A stretch of 64,000 bases of DNA from assembly GCF_000421745.1 (NCBI RefSeq), contig NZ_ATXP01000013.1, positions 1 through 64,000 on the forward strand, read 5' to 3'. Source of the stretch: Nesterenkonia alba DSM 19423. Lineage in GTDB: Bacteria; Actinomycetota; Actinomycetes; Actinomycetales; Micrococcaceae. Below the pieces are notes generated by a model, which was given only the letters and a program-made list of their open reading frames with translations, did no database searches and was not told where the DNA came from. The translations under genes and the position numbers were made by a program. Shown here in pieces: positions 24,419 to 33,342 of the stretch. Each line of letters opens with the position of its first letter. Within the stretch, counting starts at the first letter, position 1.

Positions 24419-25729
24419 ATGCTCGCACTCACCAGAGGTCGTCGTCGTGCGCTCGCCGGTGCCGCCGCACTGGCGCTGGTCATCACCAGCTGTGCAGACA
24501 ATGGCACATCAGAAGTCGATGAGGACATCGCCGCCGAGGGCGGGGAACTATTGCTCTGGGGTTGGACCGGCGTTTATGAGGACATCGCCGAGGCCTATAT
24601 GGAAGAGAACCCCGAGGTGACTGTAGAAGTCCAAAACGTCGGCACCAATGAGGACCAGTACACCGCCCTGCAGAACGCGGTCGCCGCCGGGTCCGGGATT
24701 CCGGATTTGGCCCAAATTGAGTACTACGCCATCCCGCAGTTCGCCATCGCCGACTCCCTGGCGGATCTGAGCGAACTCGGCGCCGAGGATCTTGAAGGCA
24801 CCTACACCCCCGGTCCCTGGGACTCAGTCACCATGGAAGGCGGCATCTGGGGATTGCCCATCGACTCGGGGCCCATGGCCTTCTTCTACAACGCGGCACT
24901 GTTGGAGGAACACGGCATCGAGGTGCCCGAGACCTGGGAGGACTTCGCCCAGGCCGCCCGTGACCTCAATGAGGCCGACCCGGATGTCTACCTTGCTGCA
25001 GACACCGGCGACGCCGGCTTCGCGACCTCGATGATCTGGCAGTCGGGCGGACGCCCCTACCAGGTCGACGGAACCAGTGTTTCCATTGACTTCTCGGAAC
25101 CGGAAACTCAGCGGTGGGCCGAACTCTGGAACGAACTCATCGAAGATGAGGTCCTAGCCCCCATCACCGCCTGGTCGGATGAGTGGTATCAGGGCATGGC
25201 CAATGGCACGATCGCCTCCCTGACCACAGGCGCCTGGATGGGCTCCAACCTGCAATCCGGTGTGGAGGAGGGCCACGGTGACTGGCGAGTGGCCCCCATG
25301 CCGCAGTGGGAAGGTGAGGAGTTCACGACCGCGGAGAACGGCGGGTCGTCCATCGCCATTATGGAGGACTCCGACAACAAAGAACTGGCCTACGACTTCC
25401 TCCAGTTCGCCTCCAACGGGGGAGGAGCAGACCTGGCCCGGGACCAAGGAGTCTTCCCCGCCACGGTCGAGCGGCTCGAGGACGAGGACTACCTCAACGA
25501 GGAGGTCGAGTACTTCGGTGACCAGCAGGTCTACCAGGTGTTGGCCGAATCTGCCGACTCTGTCGCTGAAGGGCGGCAGTACCTGCCCTTCCACGTCCAC
25601 GCCATCTCCATCTTCAATGACACAGCCGGGCAGGCCTACGTCAGCGACACCACCTTGAGTGAGGGTCTCGAAGAGTGGGGAGAACAGTCCGCGGCCTATG
25701 GCAATGAGCAAGGGTTCGACGTCGAATGA
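24419..25729 (+). CDS. ABC sugar transporter substrate-binding lipoprotein
   Basis: A 436-residue extracytoplasmic binding protein of the bacterial family 1 type. The signal peptide ends in a lipobox near residue 26 (ALALVITSC), so it is anchored by lipid on the outer face. The mature part has GELLLWGWTGVYEDIAEAYMEENPEVTVEV, the YTALQNAVAAGSGIPDLAQIEY strand-loop and FLQFASNGGGADLARDQGVFPA near the end. The sugar is not identifiable from the sequence; the araBDA neighbour suggests an arabinose-containing ligand. The stop overlaps the next gene by four bases. Confidence 0.92.
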   Translation: MLALTRGRRRALAGAAALALVITSCADNGTSEVDEDIAAEGGELLLWGWTGVYEDIAEAYMEENPEVTVEVQNVGTNEDQYTALQNAVAAGSGIPDLAQIEYYAIPQFAIADSLADLSELGAEDLEGTYTPGPWDSVTMEGGIWGLPIDSGPMAFFYNAALLEEHGIEVPETWEDFAQAARDLNEADPDVYLAADTGDAGFATSMIWQSGGRPYQVDGTSVSIDFSEPETQRWAELWNELIEDEVLAPITAWSDEWYQGMANGTIASLTTGAWMGSNLQSGVEEGHGDWRVAPMPQWEGEEFTTAENGGSSIAIMEDSDNKELAYDFLQFASNGGGADLARDQGVFPATVERLEDEDYLNEEVEYFGDQQVYQVLAESADSVAEGRQYLPFHVHAISIFNDTAGQAYVSDTTLSEGLEEWGEQSAAYGNEQGFDVE

Positions 25730-26739
25730 CCATTCCCGCTGCCCCCACTGCAGTCCTGGCGATGTCACCTGATGTCGCCGGGACTGTGGTGGGCCCGCGA
25801 GGCCTCGATGAGATCCGCGCGGTCTGCCAGGTGCCGGATCCAGAGCCACTGACCGAGTTCAGTTCCCTGCGGGCCGAGGCGCTGCTCGCTGAGGCGGAGG
25901 TGCTCATCACCGGTTGGGGTTGCCCGGTCATCGATGAGGCCGCCCTGGCGCAGGCTCCGCAGCTGAAACTTATCGTCCACACGGCCGGCTCGGTCCGTGG
26001 GCATGTCTCTGAGGCCTGCTTCCGCCGTGGCATCGAGGTCACCTCAGCCGCAGCAGCCAATGCGGTGCCGGTGGTGGAGTACACCCTGGCGATGATCCTG
26101 TTGGAGGGCAAACGTGTCCTGCAGCGGGCTTCTGACTACCGACGTCACCGGCGTCGAAGCCACCCTGAGGTCTGCGGCCCGATCGGCAACTACGGCACCA
26201 CGGTGGGGATCCTCTCGGCCTCATTGATCGGCCGCGGGGTGATGGAGCGGCTGCGCCACCACGATGTGCATGTGCTCCTGGCCGACCCCTACATCGACGC
26301 AGCGACCGCCGCCGCATACGACGCCGAACTGGTCACCAATGAAGAACTTTTCAGGCGCAGCGACATTCTCAGCATCCACACCCCCTTGCTGCCTAGTACT
26401 TACCGGCTAGTGGATGCCGCTTTACTTCAGGCGATGAAACCCGGTGCCGTGCTCATCAACACTGCCCGTGGCGGCGTCGTCGACCATGACGCACTCACCA
26501 CGGCGGCCCAATCCGGCCGAATCCGGGCGGTCCTGGATGTCACCGACCCGGAGGTGCTTCCCGCCGAGCACCCGTTATGGGAGTGTGAGAATGTGTTCAT
26601 CACCCCTCACCTGGCCGGTTCCGAAGGCAATGAGCTGCGCCGGCTGTTCATCACCGCCCTGGAGGAGCTCACCCGCTACACCCAGGGACACTCCTTACGC
26701 CACCGCATCCCATACTCAGCACTGGACGTGATCGCATGA
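25726..26739 (+). CDS. D-isomer-specific 2-hydroxyacid dehydrogenase family protein
   Basis: An NAD(P)-dependent oxidoreductase of 337 residues. The nucleotide-binding region reads VGILSASLIGRGVMERLRHH near 165. It departs from the usual GxGxxG, with serine for the second glycine. Catalytic residues look present: Arg in LINTARGGVVDHDAL, Glu in DPEVLPAEHPLW and His in FITPHLAGSEGNELRR. Family members reduce glyoxylate, hydroxypyruvate or similar 2-oxoacids. With glycerate kinase downstream, hydroxypyruvate reduction to D-glycerate is a reasonable guess. It overlaps both neighbours by four bases. Confidence 0.85.
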   Translation: MTIPAAPTAVLAMSPDVAGTVVGPRGLDEIRAVCQVPDPEPLTEFSSLRAEALLAEAEVLITGWGCPVIDEAALAQAPQLKLIVHTAGSVRGHVSEACFRRGIEVTSAAAANAVPVVEYTLAMILLEGKRVLQRASDYRRHRRRSHPEVCGPIGNYGTTVGILSASLIGRGVMERLRHHDVHVLLADPYIDAATAAAYDAELVTNEELFRRSDILSIHTPLLPSTYRLVDAALLQAMKPGAVLINTARGGVVDHDALTTAAQSGRIRAVLDVTDPEVLPAEHPLWECENVFITPHLAGSEGNELRRLFITALEELTRYTQGHSLRHRIPYSALDVIA

Positions 26740-28745
26740 GCCACACCGTACTGAACCTGCCGGAGGAAGACCGCGCCCTCAGCCCCCACACCGGCTACAC
26801 CCGGCAGCACTGGGAAGCCTGCGCTGACGGGTTACTCACCGCCGCCTGGCGCTGGGCCAGCCCCCGTGGCGCACGGCTTGACCTGCCCGGGAAAACCTCC
26901 CGCAGCGGAGTCGTCTCTGACGGGTTGGAAGGCTACGCACGCACCTTTCTGGCCGCCGCATTCCGGGTCGCCGGGGCCAACGGTGAAGACCCCCACGGCT
27001 GGTTACCCCGCTACGCCGAAGGGCTCATCGCCGGAACCAGCACACCGGGGCACGACGACGCCGAATCCTGGCCGGTCATCCGCGATTTCTTTATTCAGGG
27101 CCAACCGATGGTGGAATCCGCCTCGGTGGCGCTGGGACTGCGACTCACCCGGCCATGGCTATGGGACAAGCTCTCCTCCGCCGAACAAGACCGAGCCGAC
27201 GCCTGGCTGCGCGATGCCCTGGTCTCCCTGCCCGCTGCAAACAACTGGTACCTCTTCCCCTATACCGTCGCCGGGTTCCTCGACTCCGTGGGCCGCGGCG
27301 ACGAACTGACCACCCGGATCCGCCAGCGTGGGCTCGAATTACTGGATAGCTGGGACGTGGGCCAAGGCTGGTACACCGACGGCGACGGCGGGGCCTATGA
27401 CTACTACAACGGGTGGGCACTGCACCTCTACCCGGTGCTCGACGAACTCATGGCGGCACGGGAAGCCGGCGAAGACCCCAGCAGCGGGACCAGCATCTAC
27501 CGGCAGCGGTTGAGCACCCACCTGGAGAGCCTGAGTCATTTCTTCGCCGCCGACGGCGCCCCCGTTTACTTCGGCCGGTCGATGACGTACCGGTTCGCCG
27601 CCGCAGCCGCCGTGGGCCTGGGCGCAGCCACCTCAGACACCCCACTGACCCCAGGCGCCTCCCGCCGGATCATCAGCGGAACCTTGAAGTATTTCCTGGA
27701 CCGTGGGGCGCTGAACTCCCACGGCCTGCTCAGCCTCGGCTGGCACGGCGAGCACGCCCCCACGGTGCAGCACTATTCCGGGCCCGCCTCCCCGTATTGG
27801 GCCTCCAAAGGCTTCGTCTGCCTGCTTGCCGGGGCCGATCACCCCCTGTGGACGGCCACCGAGGAACCGGCGCCCGCCGAAACCGGGGACCACGTTCTTG
27901 CCGTGGAACCGGCCGGTCTACTGCTGCACTCCACCGCCCAGGACGGGGTCGTGCGCCTGCACAACCACGGTAGTGACCACCTGCGCGCAGAAAACGGGGC
28001 AGCCGCCGGGCGCCCCGACCCGCTCTACACCCGCTGGGCCTACTCCAGCCACACCGGGCCCACCACCACGACCAACACCGCGGACAACGACCTCGCCGTC
28101 ATCTGGCAGAACCGCCGCGGCTCGCGCACCCAGATCCACCCCCTCGGAGCCGGCACCCTGCAGACCGGTAGCGGCTGGGCCGCTTCCTGGCACCGTCCGG
28201 TCTTCGACGGCCCGCCCACGGTGATTCCCGGGCTGAAGGTGCTCAGCGTCGTCGTCGTCCACGGCACCTGGGAGGTGCGCGTCCACGCGGTGACCGCAGC
28301 CCCTGCTGAGGCTGCCCTTGAGACCACCGGCTGGGCCACCCCCGATCCACGCACCGCATCAGATGACACCCAGCTGGGGCCGGCCTCAGTGTTGGTGCCG
28401 CTGCACGGCTGGTCTGCAGCCGATGACGTTATCGCCCCGGCCGGGACCGCCTACACCGCCGCAGCGCGGGTGCCGCGGCTCAGAGCCGAAGTGCCGGTGA
28501 ACGGAGTCTACGTCTGCTTAGCTGCCCTCAGCGGGGAGGAAGCACACCGGCCCGATCCCTCCACCGCGGTGGAGGATCTCACTGTCACCGACGACGCCGT
28601 CACCTTCCGTTGGGCGGGAGAGTCGGCCCCTGTGCGCATCGGCTTCACCGGTGCCGACCTCACCCAGCCAGTGACCGTGACGCTAGGCGGAACGAGCCTG
28701 GATAGTGCCTCCGGCAGTCACGCGAGCCAGGGTGGTCGGCGGTGA
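26736..28745 (+). CDS. DUF2264 protein, probable glycan-active enzyme
   Basis: A 669-residue cytoplasmic protein without a signal peptide. The N-terminal 390 residues are helical and Trp/Tyr-rich, with the DUF2264 blocks NNWYLFPYTVAGFLDSVG and GWYTDGDGGAYDYYNGWALHLYPVLDE, reminiscent of alpha/alpha-barrel glycan enzymes such as unsaturated uronyl hydrolases. The rest (from about 400) looks beta-rich (SHTGPTTTTNTADNDLAVIW, GTWEVRVHAVTA). In other bacteria such genes sit in polysaccharide-use clusters. Its place behind a sugar importer suggests it acts on imported oligosaccharides. The acid Asp/Glu in the TDGDGG block are candidate catalytic residues. Confidence 0.8.
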   Translation: MSHTVLNLPEEDRALSPHTGYTRQHWEACADGLLTAAWRWASPRGARLDLPGKTSRSGVVSDGLEGYARTFLAAAFRVAGANGEDPHGWLPRYAEGLIAGTSTPGHDDAESWPVIRDFFIQGQPMVESASVALGLRLTRPWLWDKLSSAEQDRADAWLRDALVSLPAANNWYLFPYTVAGFLDSVGRGDELTTRIRQRGLELLDSWDVGQGWYTDGDGGAYDYYNGWALHLYPVLDELMAAREAGEDPSSGTSIYRQRLSTHLESLSHFFAADGAPVYFGRSMTYRFAAAAAVGLGAATSDTPLTPGASRRIISGTLKYFLDRGALNSHGLLSLGWHGEHAPTVQHYSGPASPYWASKGFVCLLAGADHPLWTATEEPAPAETGDHVLAVEPAGLLLHSTAQDGVVRLHNHGSDHLRAENGAAAGRPDPLYTRWAYSSHTGPTTTTNTADNDLAVIWQNRRGSRTQIHPLGAGTLQTGSGWAASWHRPVFDGPPTVIPGLKVLSVVVVHGTWEVRVHAVTAAPAEAALETTGWATPDPRTASDDTQLGPASVLVPLHGWSAADDVIAPAGTAYTAAARVPRLRAEVPVNGVYVCLAALSGEEAHRPDPSTAVEDLTVTDDAVTFRWAGESAPVRIGFTGADLTQPVTVTLGGTSLDSASGSHASQGGRR

Positions 28746-29542
28746 GGTGGAAGTTCGCCTTCAGTACCCTAGGCATGCCCGGTGCCGGCCTCGATGAGGT
28801 CATCGACACCGCTCACGCCCACGGCTGCGCTGGGGTAGAGCTGCGCGTCCACGACGACGAATTTCTCCGTCCCCACACCCCCCTGACCGAGGCACGCCGA
28901 ATCGGCGAACGCATCCAGGCAGCTGGGCTGGAGATCTCCGCACTGGCCGGGTACGTGCGAGTGTGTAGTACCGAAGAGAGCGACGACGCCGTCGTCGCCA
29001 GTTTGCGCCGGCTCATCGACCTAGCCGCTGAGACCGGCGCTCACGGCATCCGGGTCTTCCCCGGGGGAGAGCCCGGTCACCACGGTGGTGCCCAGTCCAG
29101 GATCGCCACAGTGCTACCCCAGCTGCGCCAGACCGGGGTGCAGTTACTCGTCGAAACCCACGACACCCACCCCACTGCAGCCGAGGCCCTCCAGCTGGTG
29201 AAAGACCTCGGCGACCCCCACCATGCGGCAGTGCTGTGGGATGCCCTCCACCCCTGGCGCAGCGGGGAGACACCTGAGCAAACCAAAGCGACCCTGGGGG
29301 AGTACTTCGCGTACTTCCAGGTCAAAGACGTCATCATGGACGGTGAGGCCTGGACCCCGGTGCTCACCGGGGCCGGGCAGATCCCACTCGATGAGCACGC
29401 CCGCCTGTTACAGGACTACTGCGGCTGGGTGTCGTTGGAATGGGAGAAAGCCTGGCACCCGCAGATCGAACCGCTCGCCGACGCGCTGGCGAGCACCGCT
29501 GAGTGGTTCCGGCGCCACAACCCCGGCACAATGAGTCCATGA
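28742..29542 (+). CDS. Sugar phosphate isomerase/epimerase family TIM-barrel protein (first)
   Basis: A 266-residue AP-endonuclease-2-type TIM barrel. Starting from FAFSTLGMPGAGLDEVIDTAHAHGCAGVELRV, the expected metal ligands are Glu in QLLVETHDTHP near 140, Asp in AVLWDALHPW near 168, and residues in YFQVKD and VSLEWEKAWHP near 235. Members isomerise or epimerise sugars or keto acids (hydroxypyruvate isomerase belongs here). The GTG start overlaps the DUF2264 stop, and the end overlaps the alditol oxidase start. Confidence 0.85.
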   Translation: MRWKFAFSTLGMPGAGLDEVIDTAHAHGCAGVELRVHDDEFLRPHTPLTEARRIGERIQAAGLEISALAGYVRVCSTEESDDAVVASLRRLIDLAAETGAHGIRVFPGGEPGHHGGAQSRIATVLPQLRQTGVQLLVETHDTHPTAAEALQLVKDLGDPHHAAVLWDALHPWRSGETPEQTKATLGEYFAYFQVKDVIMDGEAWTPVLTGAGQIPLDEHARLLQDYCGWVSLEWEKAWHPQIEPLADALASTAEWFRRHNPGTMSP

Positions 29543-30786
29543 CGACACCTCCTGCCGCCGGTACCGGCGAACTCAACTGGGCCAAAAACCTCCGCTACTC
29601 GGCACAGCGGGTGCTGACCCCCACCAGTCTGGACCAGTTGCGCGAGGCGGTGGCCCAGGCCGAACGACTTAAAGCCCTGGGCAGTCGGCACAGCTTCAAC
29701 ACCGTGGCTGACACCCCCGGTGACCTGGTGGATCTGGCCGGGATGCCCCGGCACTTCTCCATTGACGAGGCCTCCCGCACCGTGACCGTCAACGCCGCGA
29801 TGCGTTGTGGTGAACTCGCCGCCAGGTTGCAGGCCTCCGGGTGGGCGATCGCCACGATGGCCTCCCTGCCGCACATCAGTGTGGCCGGCACTGTGGCGAC
29901 CGGAACCCACGGCTCCGGGGACACGATCCCGCCGTTATCTGGCCTGGTCTCCGGGATCGAATTGGTGACCGCCGACGGCGAGCTGCGCAGCTACCGCCGC
30001 GGTGACCTTGACTTCGACGGCACGGTCGTCAACCTCGGCAGCCTGGGAGTCGTCACCAGTGTCACCTTCGATATTGTGCCCAGCTTCGAGGTCCGCCAGG
30101 ACGTCTACGAGCCCGTGCCGTTGGAGAGCATCCTGGAGAACTTCCAGACCATCACCTCCTCGGCCTACAGCGTGAGCCTGTTCACCCGGTGGGACGACGA
30201 CGTCCGTGTCTGGCTCAAATCCACCTCCACTCCGCCTGAGGACTTCTTTGGTGTCGCCGCGTTGACCTACGATGTCGGACTGGTGGAAGGACCCCCGGAG
30301 CGCACCACCGATCAGGCTGGGCTCTGGGGCAGCTGGGACACCCGGTTGCCGCACTTCAAACTCGAATTCACCCCCAGCAACGGGGACGAACTCCAGAGCG
30401 AATACCTCATCCCTCGGCCCCAGGCGGTCGAAGCCATCACCCGGATCCGCCGACTTGGCCCCCGGCTGGATCCGCACCTGTTCGTCACCGAGATACGCAC
30501 CATGGCCGAGGACCGGCAATGGCTCTCCCCGGCCTATGGTGACGACCACATCGGTATTCACTTCACCTGGCGCCAGCACATGGACGAGGTCGCCGCATTG
30601 CTGCCAGTCATCGAGGATGAGCTGCTCCCCCTGGGGGCACGGCCCCACTGGGGAAAGCTATTCCACGTCGGGGACGTCTCCGGGCTCTACCCCCGTGTCA
30701 GTGACTTCCACACTCTGCGTGAGAGTCTCGATCCCACCGGAGTCTTCGGCTCCGAGTTCCTCACCACGCACCTGCCCACCGCCTAA
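29539..30786 (+). CDS. FAD-dependent alditol/xylitol oxidase-like protein
   Basis: A 415-residue flavoprotein of the vanillyl-alcohol-oxidase superfamily, close to Streptomyces alditol oxidase AldO. ALGSRHSFNTVADTPG near 37-52 has the histidine that carries covalent FAD in AldO, followed by GTVATGTHGSGDTIPPLSGLV near 113. The C-terminal SDFHTLRESLDPTGVFGSEFL matches the family. AldO-type enzymes oxidise the terminal CH2OH of sugar alcohols with O2, giving H2O2 and an aldose. Here it may oxidise a sugar alcohol or a related side chain. The ATG at 29539 overlaps the previous stop. The next gene has its own promoter. Confidence 0.86.
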   Translation: MTTPPAAGTGELNWAKNLRYSAQRVLTPTSLDQLREAVAQAERLKALGSRHSFNTVADTPGDLVDLAGMPRHFSIDEASRTVTVNAAMRCGELAARLQASGWAIATMASLPHISVAGTVATGTHGSGDTIPPLSGLVSGIELVTADGELRSYRRGDLDFDGTVVNLGSLGVVTSVTFDIVPSFEVRQDVYEPVPLESILENFQTITSSAYSVSLFTRWDDDVRVWLKSTSTPPEDFFGVAALTYDVGLVEGPPERTTDQAGLWGSWDTRLPHFKLEFTPSNGDELQSEYLIPRPQAVEAITRIRRLGPRLDPHLFVTEIRTMAEDRQWLSPAYGDDHIGIHFTWRQHMDEVAALLPVIEDELLPLGARPHWGKLFHVGDVSGLYPRVSDFHTLRESLDPTGVFGSEFLTTHLPTA

Positions 30787-30834
30787 GGCACTCGCCCACG
30801 GCCTGAAGCACCTGCTGCCGCTTTCGGCCGCTGC

Positions 30835-30878
30835 TTGACAGGGCAAATGCGCGCAGAATAACGTGGAAAGCGCATTCC
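30835..30878 (+). promoter_or_regulatory. Promoter with LacI-type operator before the Gfo/Idh operon
   Basis: TTGACA (30835-30840) is a perfect -35 box; the -10 (about 30856-30862) is weak. GGAAAGCGCATTCC (30865-30878) is a nearly perfect palindrome with a central GCGC, the usual form of LacI-family operators. It would cover the transcript start. Which regulator binds is unknown. Confidence 0.65.
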
Positions 30879-30937
30879 GTAACCTGGGTCACAGCCTGCG
30901 ACCCCGGTCGATTTCGACTCAAGGAGACTCCACGCAC

Positions 30938-32104
30938 ATGTCCGACACTCGCACTTTGCGCATCGCCATGAACGGCATCACCGGCCGCATGGGATACCGC
31001 CAGCACCTGCTGCGTTCCATCCTGCCTATCCGTGACCAGGGCGGTATCACCCTGGCCGATGGATCCAAGATCACCGTGGAGCCCATCCTGGTGGGCCGCA
31101 ACGAGAACAAGATCAAAGACCTCGCCGCCCAGCATGATGTCGACGAATACACCACCGACCTCGACGGCATCATCAACGATGACAAGACCGACATCGTCTT
31201 CGATGCCTCGATGACCTCCCTGCGCTACGGCACGCTGTCCAAGGCGATCTCTGCCGGAAAGCACGTCTACACCGAGAAGCCCACCGCCGAGACTCTGGAT
31301 GAAGCCGTCGACCTGGCGAAGCAGGCTCAAGCCGCAGGCGTCACCGCCGGTGTGGTTCACGACAAGCTCTACCTGCCCGGGCTCATTAAGCTCCGCCGAC
31401 TGGTTGATGAAGGTTTCTTCGGGCGCATCCTCTCCCTGCGGGGTGAATTCGGCTACTGGGTGTGGGAAGGCGACGTTCAGCCCGCCCAGCGCCCCTCCTG
31501 GAACTACCGGCTGGCCGATGGCGGCTCGATGACCACCGACATGTACTGCCACTGGAACTACGTGCTCGAAGGCATCATCGGCAAGGTCAAGACCGTCACC
31601 TCCCGCACTGCCACCCACATCCCCACCCGGTGGGATGAAAACGGCCAGCCCTATGACGCCGACGCCGACGACGCCGCCTACGGCATCTTTGACCTCGAGA
31701 CCCCCAATGGTGACGAGGTCGTCGGACAGATCAACTCCTCCTGGGCGGTGCGCGTCTACCGTGACGAACTCGTCGAATTCCAGGTCGATGGCACCCACGG
31801 TTCCGCGGTGGCCGGACTGCAGAAATGCGTGGCCCAGGCCCGCTCCACCACCCCGAAGCCGGTGTGGAACCCCGACCTTCCGGTCACCGAGTCCTACCGC
31901 GACCAGTGGGTCGAAGTTCCAGACAACGACACCTTCGACAACGGCTTCAAAGCCCAGTGGGAAGAGTTCCTCCGCGACGCCGTCGCCGGACGCGAACACC
32001 GCTTCGGCCTGCTTTCTGCCGCCCGCGGTGTGCAGCTGGCCGAGCTGGGACTGAAGTCCGCCGCTGAGCGCCGCACCGTCGAGATCCCCGAGATCACCCT
32101 CTGA
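30938..32104 (+). CDS. Gfo/Idh/MocA-family oxidoreductase
   Basis: A 388-residue NAD(P)-dependent sugar dehydrogenase-like protein. The N-terminal nucleotide loop reads MNGITGRMGYRQH, a variant of GxGxxG. AGKHVYTEKPTAETLDEAV near 107 is the family EKP motif, and SMTTDMYCHWNYVLEG near 198 corresponds to the usual D/H catalytic block. I chose the ATG at 30938, which has AAGGAG 11 bases upstream; the frame is open to 30863. Family members oxidise hydroxyls on sugars or derivatives. It begins a four-gene run with DUF993, a TIM-barrel isomerase and glycerate kinase. Confidence 0.88.
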   Translation: MSDTRTLRIAMNGITGRMGYRQHLLRSILPIRDQGGITLADGSKITVEPILVGRNENKIKDLAAQHDVDEYTTDLDGIINDDKTDIVFDASMTSLRYGTLSKAISAGKHVYTEKPTAETLDEAVDLAKQAQAAGVTAGVVHDKLYLPGLIKLRRLVDEGFFGRILSLRGEFGYWVWEGDVQPAQRPSWNYRLADGGSMTTDMYCHWNYVLEGIIGKVKTVTSRTATHIPTRWDENGQPYDADADDAAYGIFDLETPNGDEVVGQINSSWAVRVYRDELVEFQVDGTHGSAVAGLQKCVAQARSTTPKPVWNPDLPVTESYRDQWVEVPDNDTFDNGFKAQWEEFLRDAVAGREHRFGLLSAARGVQLAELGLKSAAERRTVEIPEITL

Positions 32105-32118
32105 GAGGCCCACAGACG

Positions 32119-33342
32119 ATGAGTACACTGCCAACACTCACCCTGCCGACCCTGGATGGTCAGCGGGTCGACTACACCATGACCGGCCCCGGGGAGTTCT
32201 CCCGGCCCACCGGACCCATCCAGTCCCGCAAGGTCTACGCCGCCGCCCACGTGGTGCCGGTGATGACCGCCGAGAACACTCCCGGTAGCCCCGCCCAGCT
32301 CGACTGGGACGCCACCCTGGCCTACCGCCACGAACTGTGGTCCTACGGACTGGGTGTCGCCGACGCGATGGACACCGCCCAGCGCGGGATGGGACTTGAC
32401 TGGGAGGCCACCAAGGAACTCATCCGCCGCTCAGCCGCTGAAGCTGCCGGCGTCGTACGTTCCGGAAAGTACCCGGCCCTGGCCGGGCGCTCGGTACGCG
32501 ACCTCATCGCCTGCGGTGCCGGGACCGACCAGCTCGACCCCGCCACCGCACCCACCGGTGAAGAAGGCCTGAAGAAGGTTCTCGAGGCGTACCTGGAGCA
32601 GCTGCAAGTGGTGGAGGAATCCGGGGCCAAGGTCATTCTCATGGCCTCCCGCGCCCTGGCCAAAGTCGCCTCCGGAGCTGATGACTACCTGACCATCTAC
32701 ACCCAGTTGCTGAAGACCGCCAAGGAACCGGTCATCCTGCACTGGTTGGGCACGATGTTCGATCCCGCCCTGGCCGGCTACTGGGGCTCCGACGACGTCG
32801 CCACCGCCACGGAGACGTTCCTGAGGCTCATTCGGGACAACGAGTCCAAGGTTGACGGGGTCAAAGTGTCCCTGCTCGACGCCGACCACGAGAAGCAGTT
32901 GCGCGCTGCGCTGCCAGACTCCGTGCGCCTCTACACCGGAGACGACTTCAACTACCCCGAACTCATCCACGGTGAAGGAGAGGAATACTCCGACGCCCTG
33001 CTGGGGATCTTCGCGGCCATCTACCCGGCGGCCTCGGCAGCCCTGCAGGCCTACGACGCCGGAGACGCCGAGCGAGGCCGGGCCATCATGGACTCCACCC
33101 GGGAGCTGGGGCAGCACGTTTTCTCCGCGCCGACCTTCTACTACAAGACCGGTGTGGCGTTCCTCGCGTGGCTCAACGGCCACCAGCCCGGCTTCCAACT
33201 CGTCGGTGGGCTGCACTCTGGGCGCTCCATCCCGCACCTGGCGCACACCTTTGTGCTCGCCGACCGGGCCGGATTGCTGCGTGACCCCGAGCTGGCTGCC
33301 TCCCGGATGCGGAGCCTGCTGACCGTGGGAGGTATCCAGTGA
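32119..33342 (+). CDS. DUF993 protein, dihydrodipicolinate-synthase-like aldolase
   Basis: A 407-residue protein of a family related to dihydrodipicolinate synthase (class I, Schiff-base TIM barrel). Likely features are VPVMTAENTPGSPAQLDW near 48-65, VVEESGAKVILMASRALAKVASGADDY near 167-193, ILHWLGTMFDPALAGYWG near 205-225, and DGVKVSLLDADHEKQ near 248, where the lysine sits where the Schiff-base lysine is expected. No substrate is known for the family. It probably makes or breaks a C-C bond in a keto acid. It overlaps the next gene by four bases. Confidence 0.82.
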   Translation: MSTLPTLTLPTLDGQRVDYTMTGPGEFSRPTGPIQSRKVYAAAHVVPVMTAENTPGSPAQLDWDATLAYRHELWSYGLGVADAMDTAQRGMGLDWEATKELIRRSAAEAAGVVRSGKYPALAGRSVRDLIACGAGTDQLDPATAPTGEEGLKKVLEAYLEQLQVVEESGAKVILMASRALAKVASGADDYLTIYTQLLKTAKEPVILHWLGTMFDPALAGYWGSDDVATATETFLRLIRDNESKVDGVKVSLLDADHEKQLRAALPDSVRLYTGDDFNYPELIHGEGEEYSDALLGIFAAIYPAASAALQAYDAGDAERGRAIMDSTRELGQHVFSAPTFYYKTGVAFLAWLNGHQPGFQLVGGLHSGRSIPHLAHTFVLADRAGLLRDPELAASRMRSLLTVGGIQ

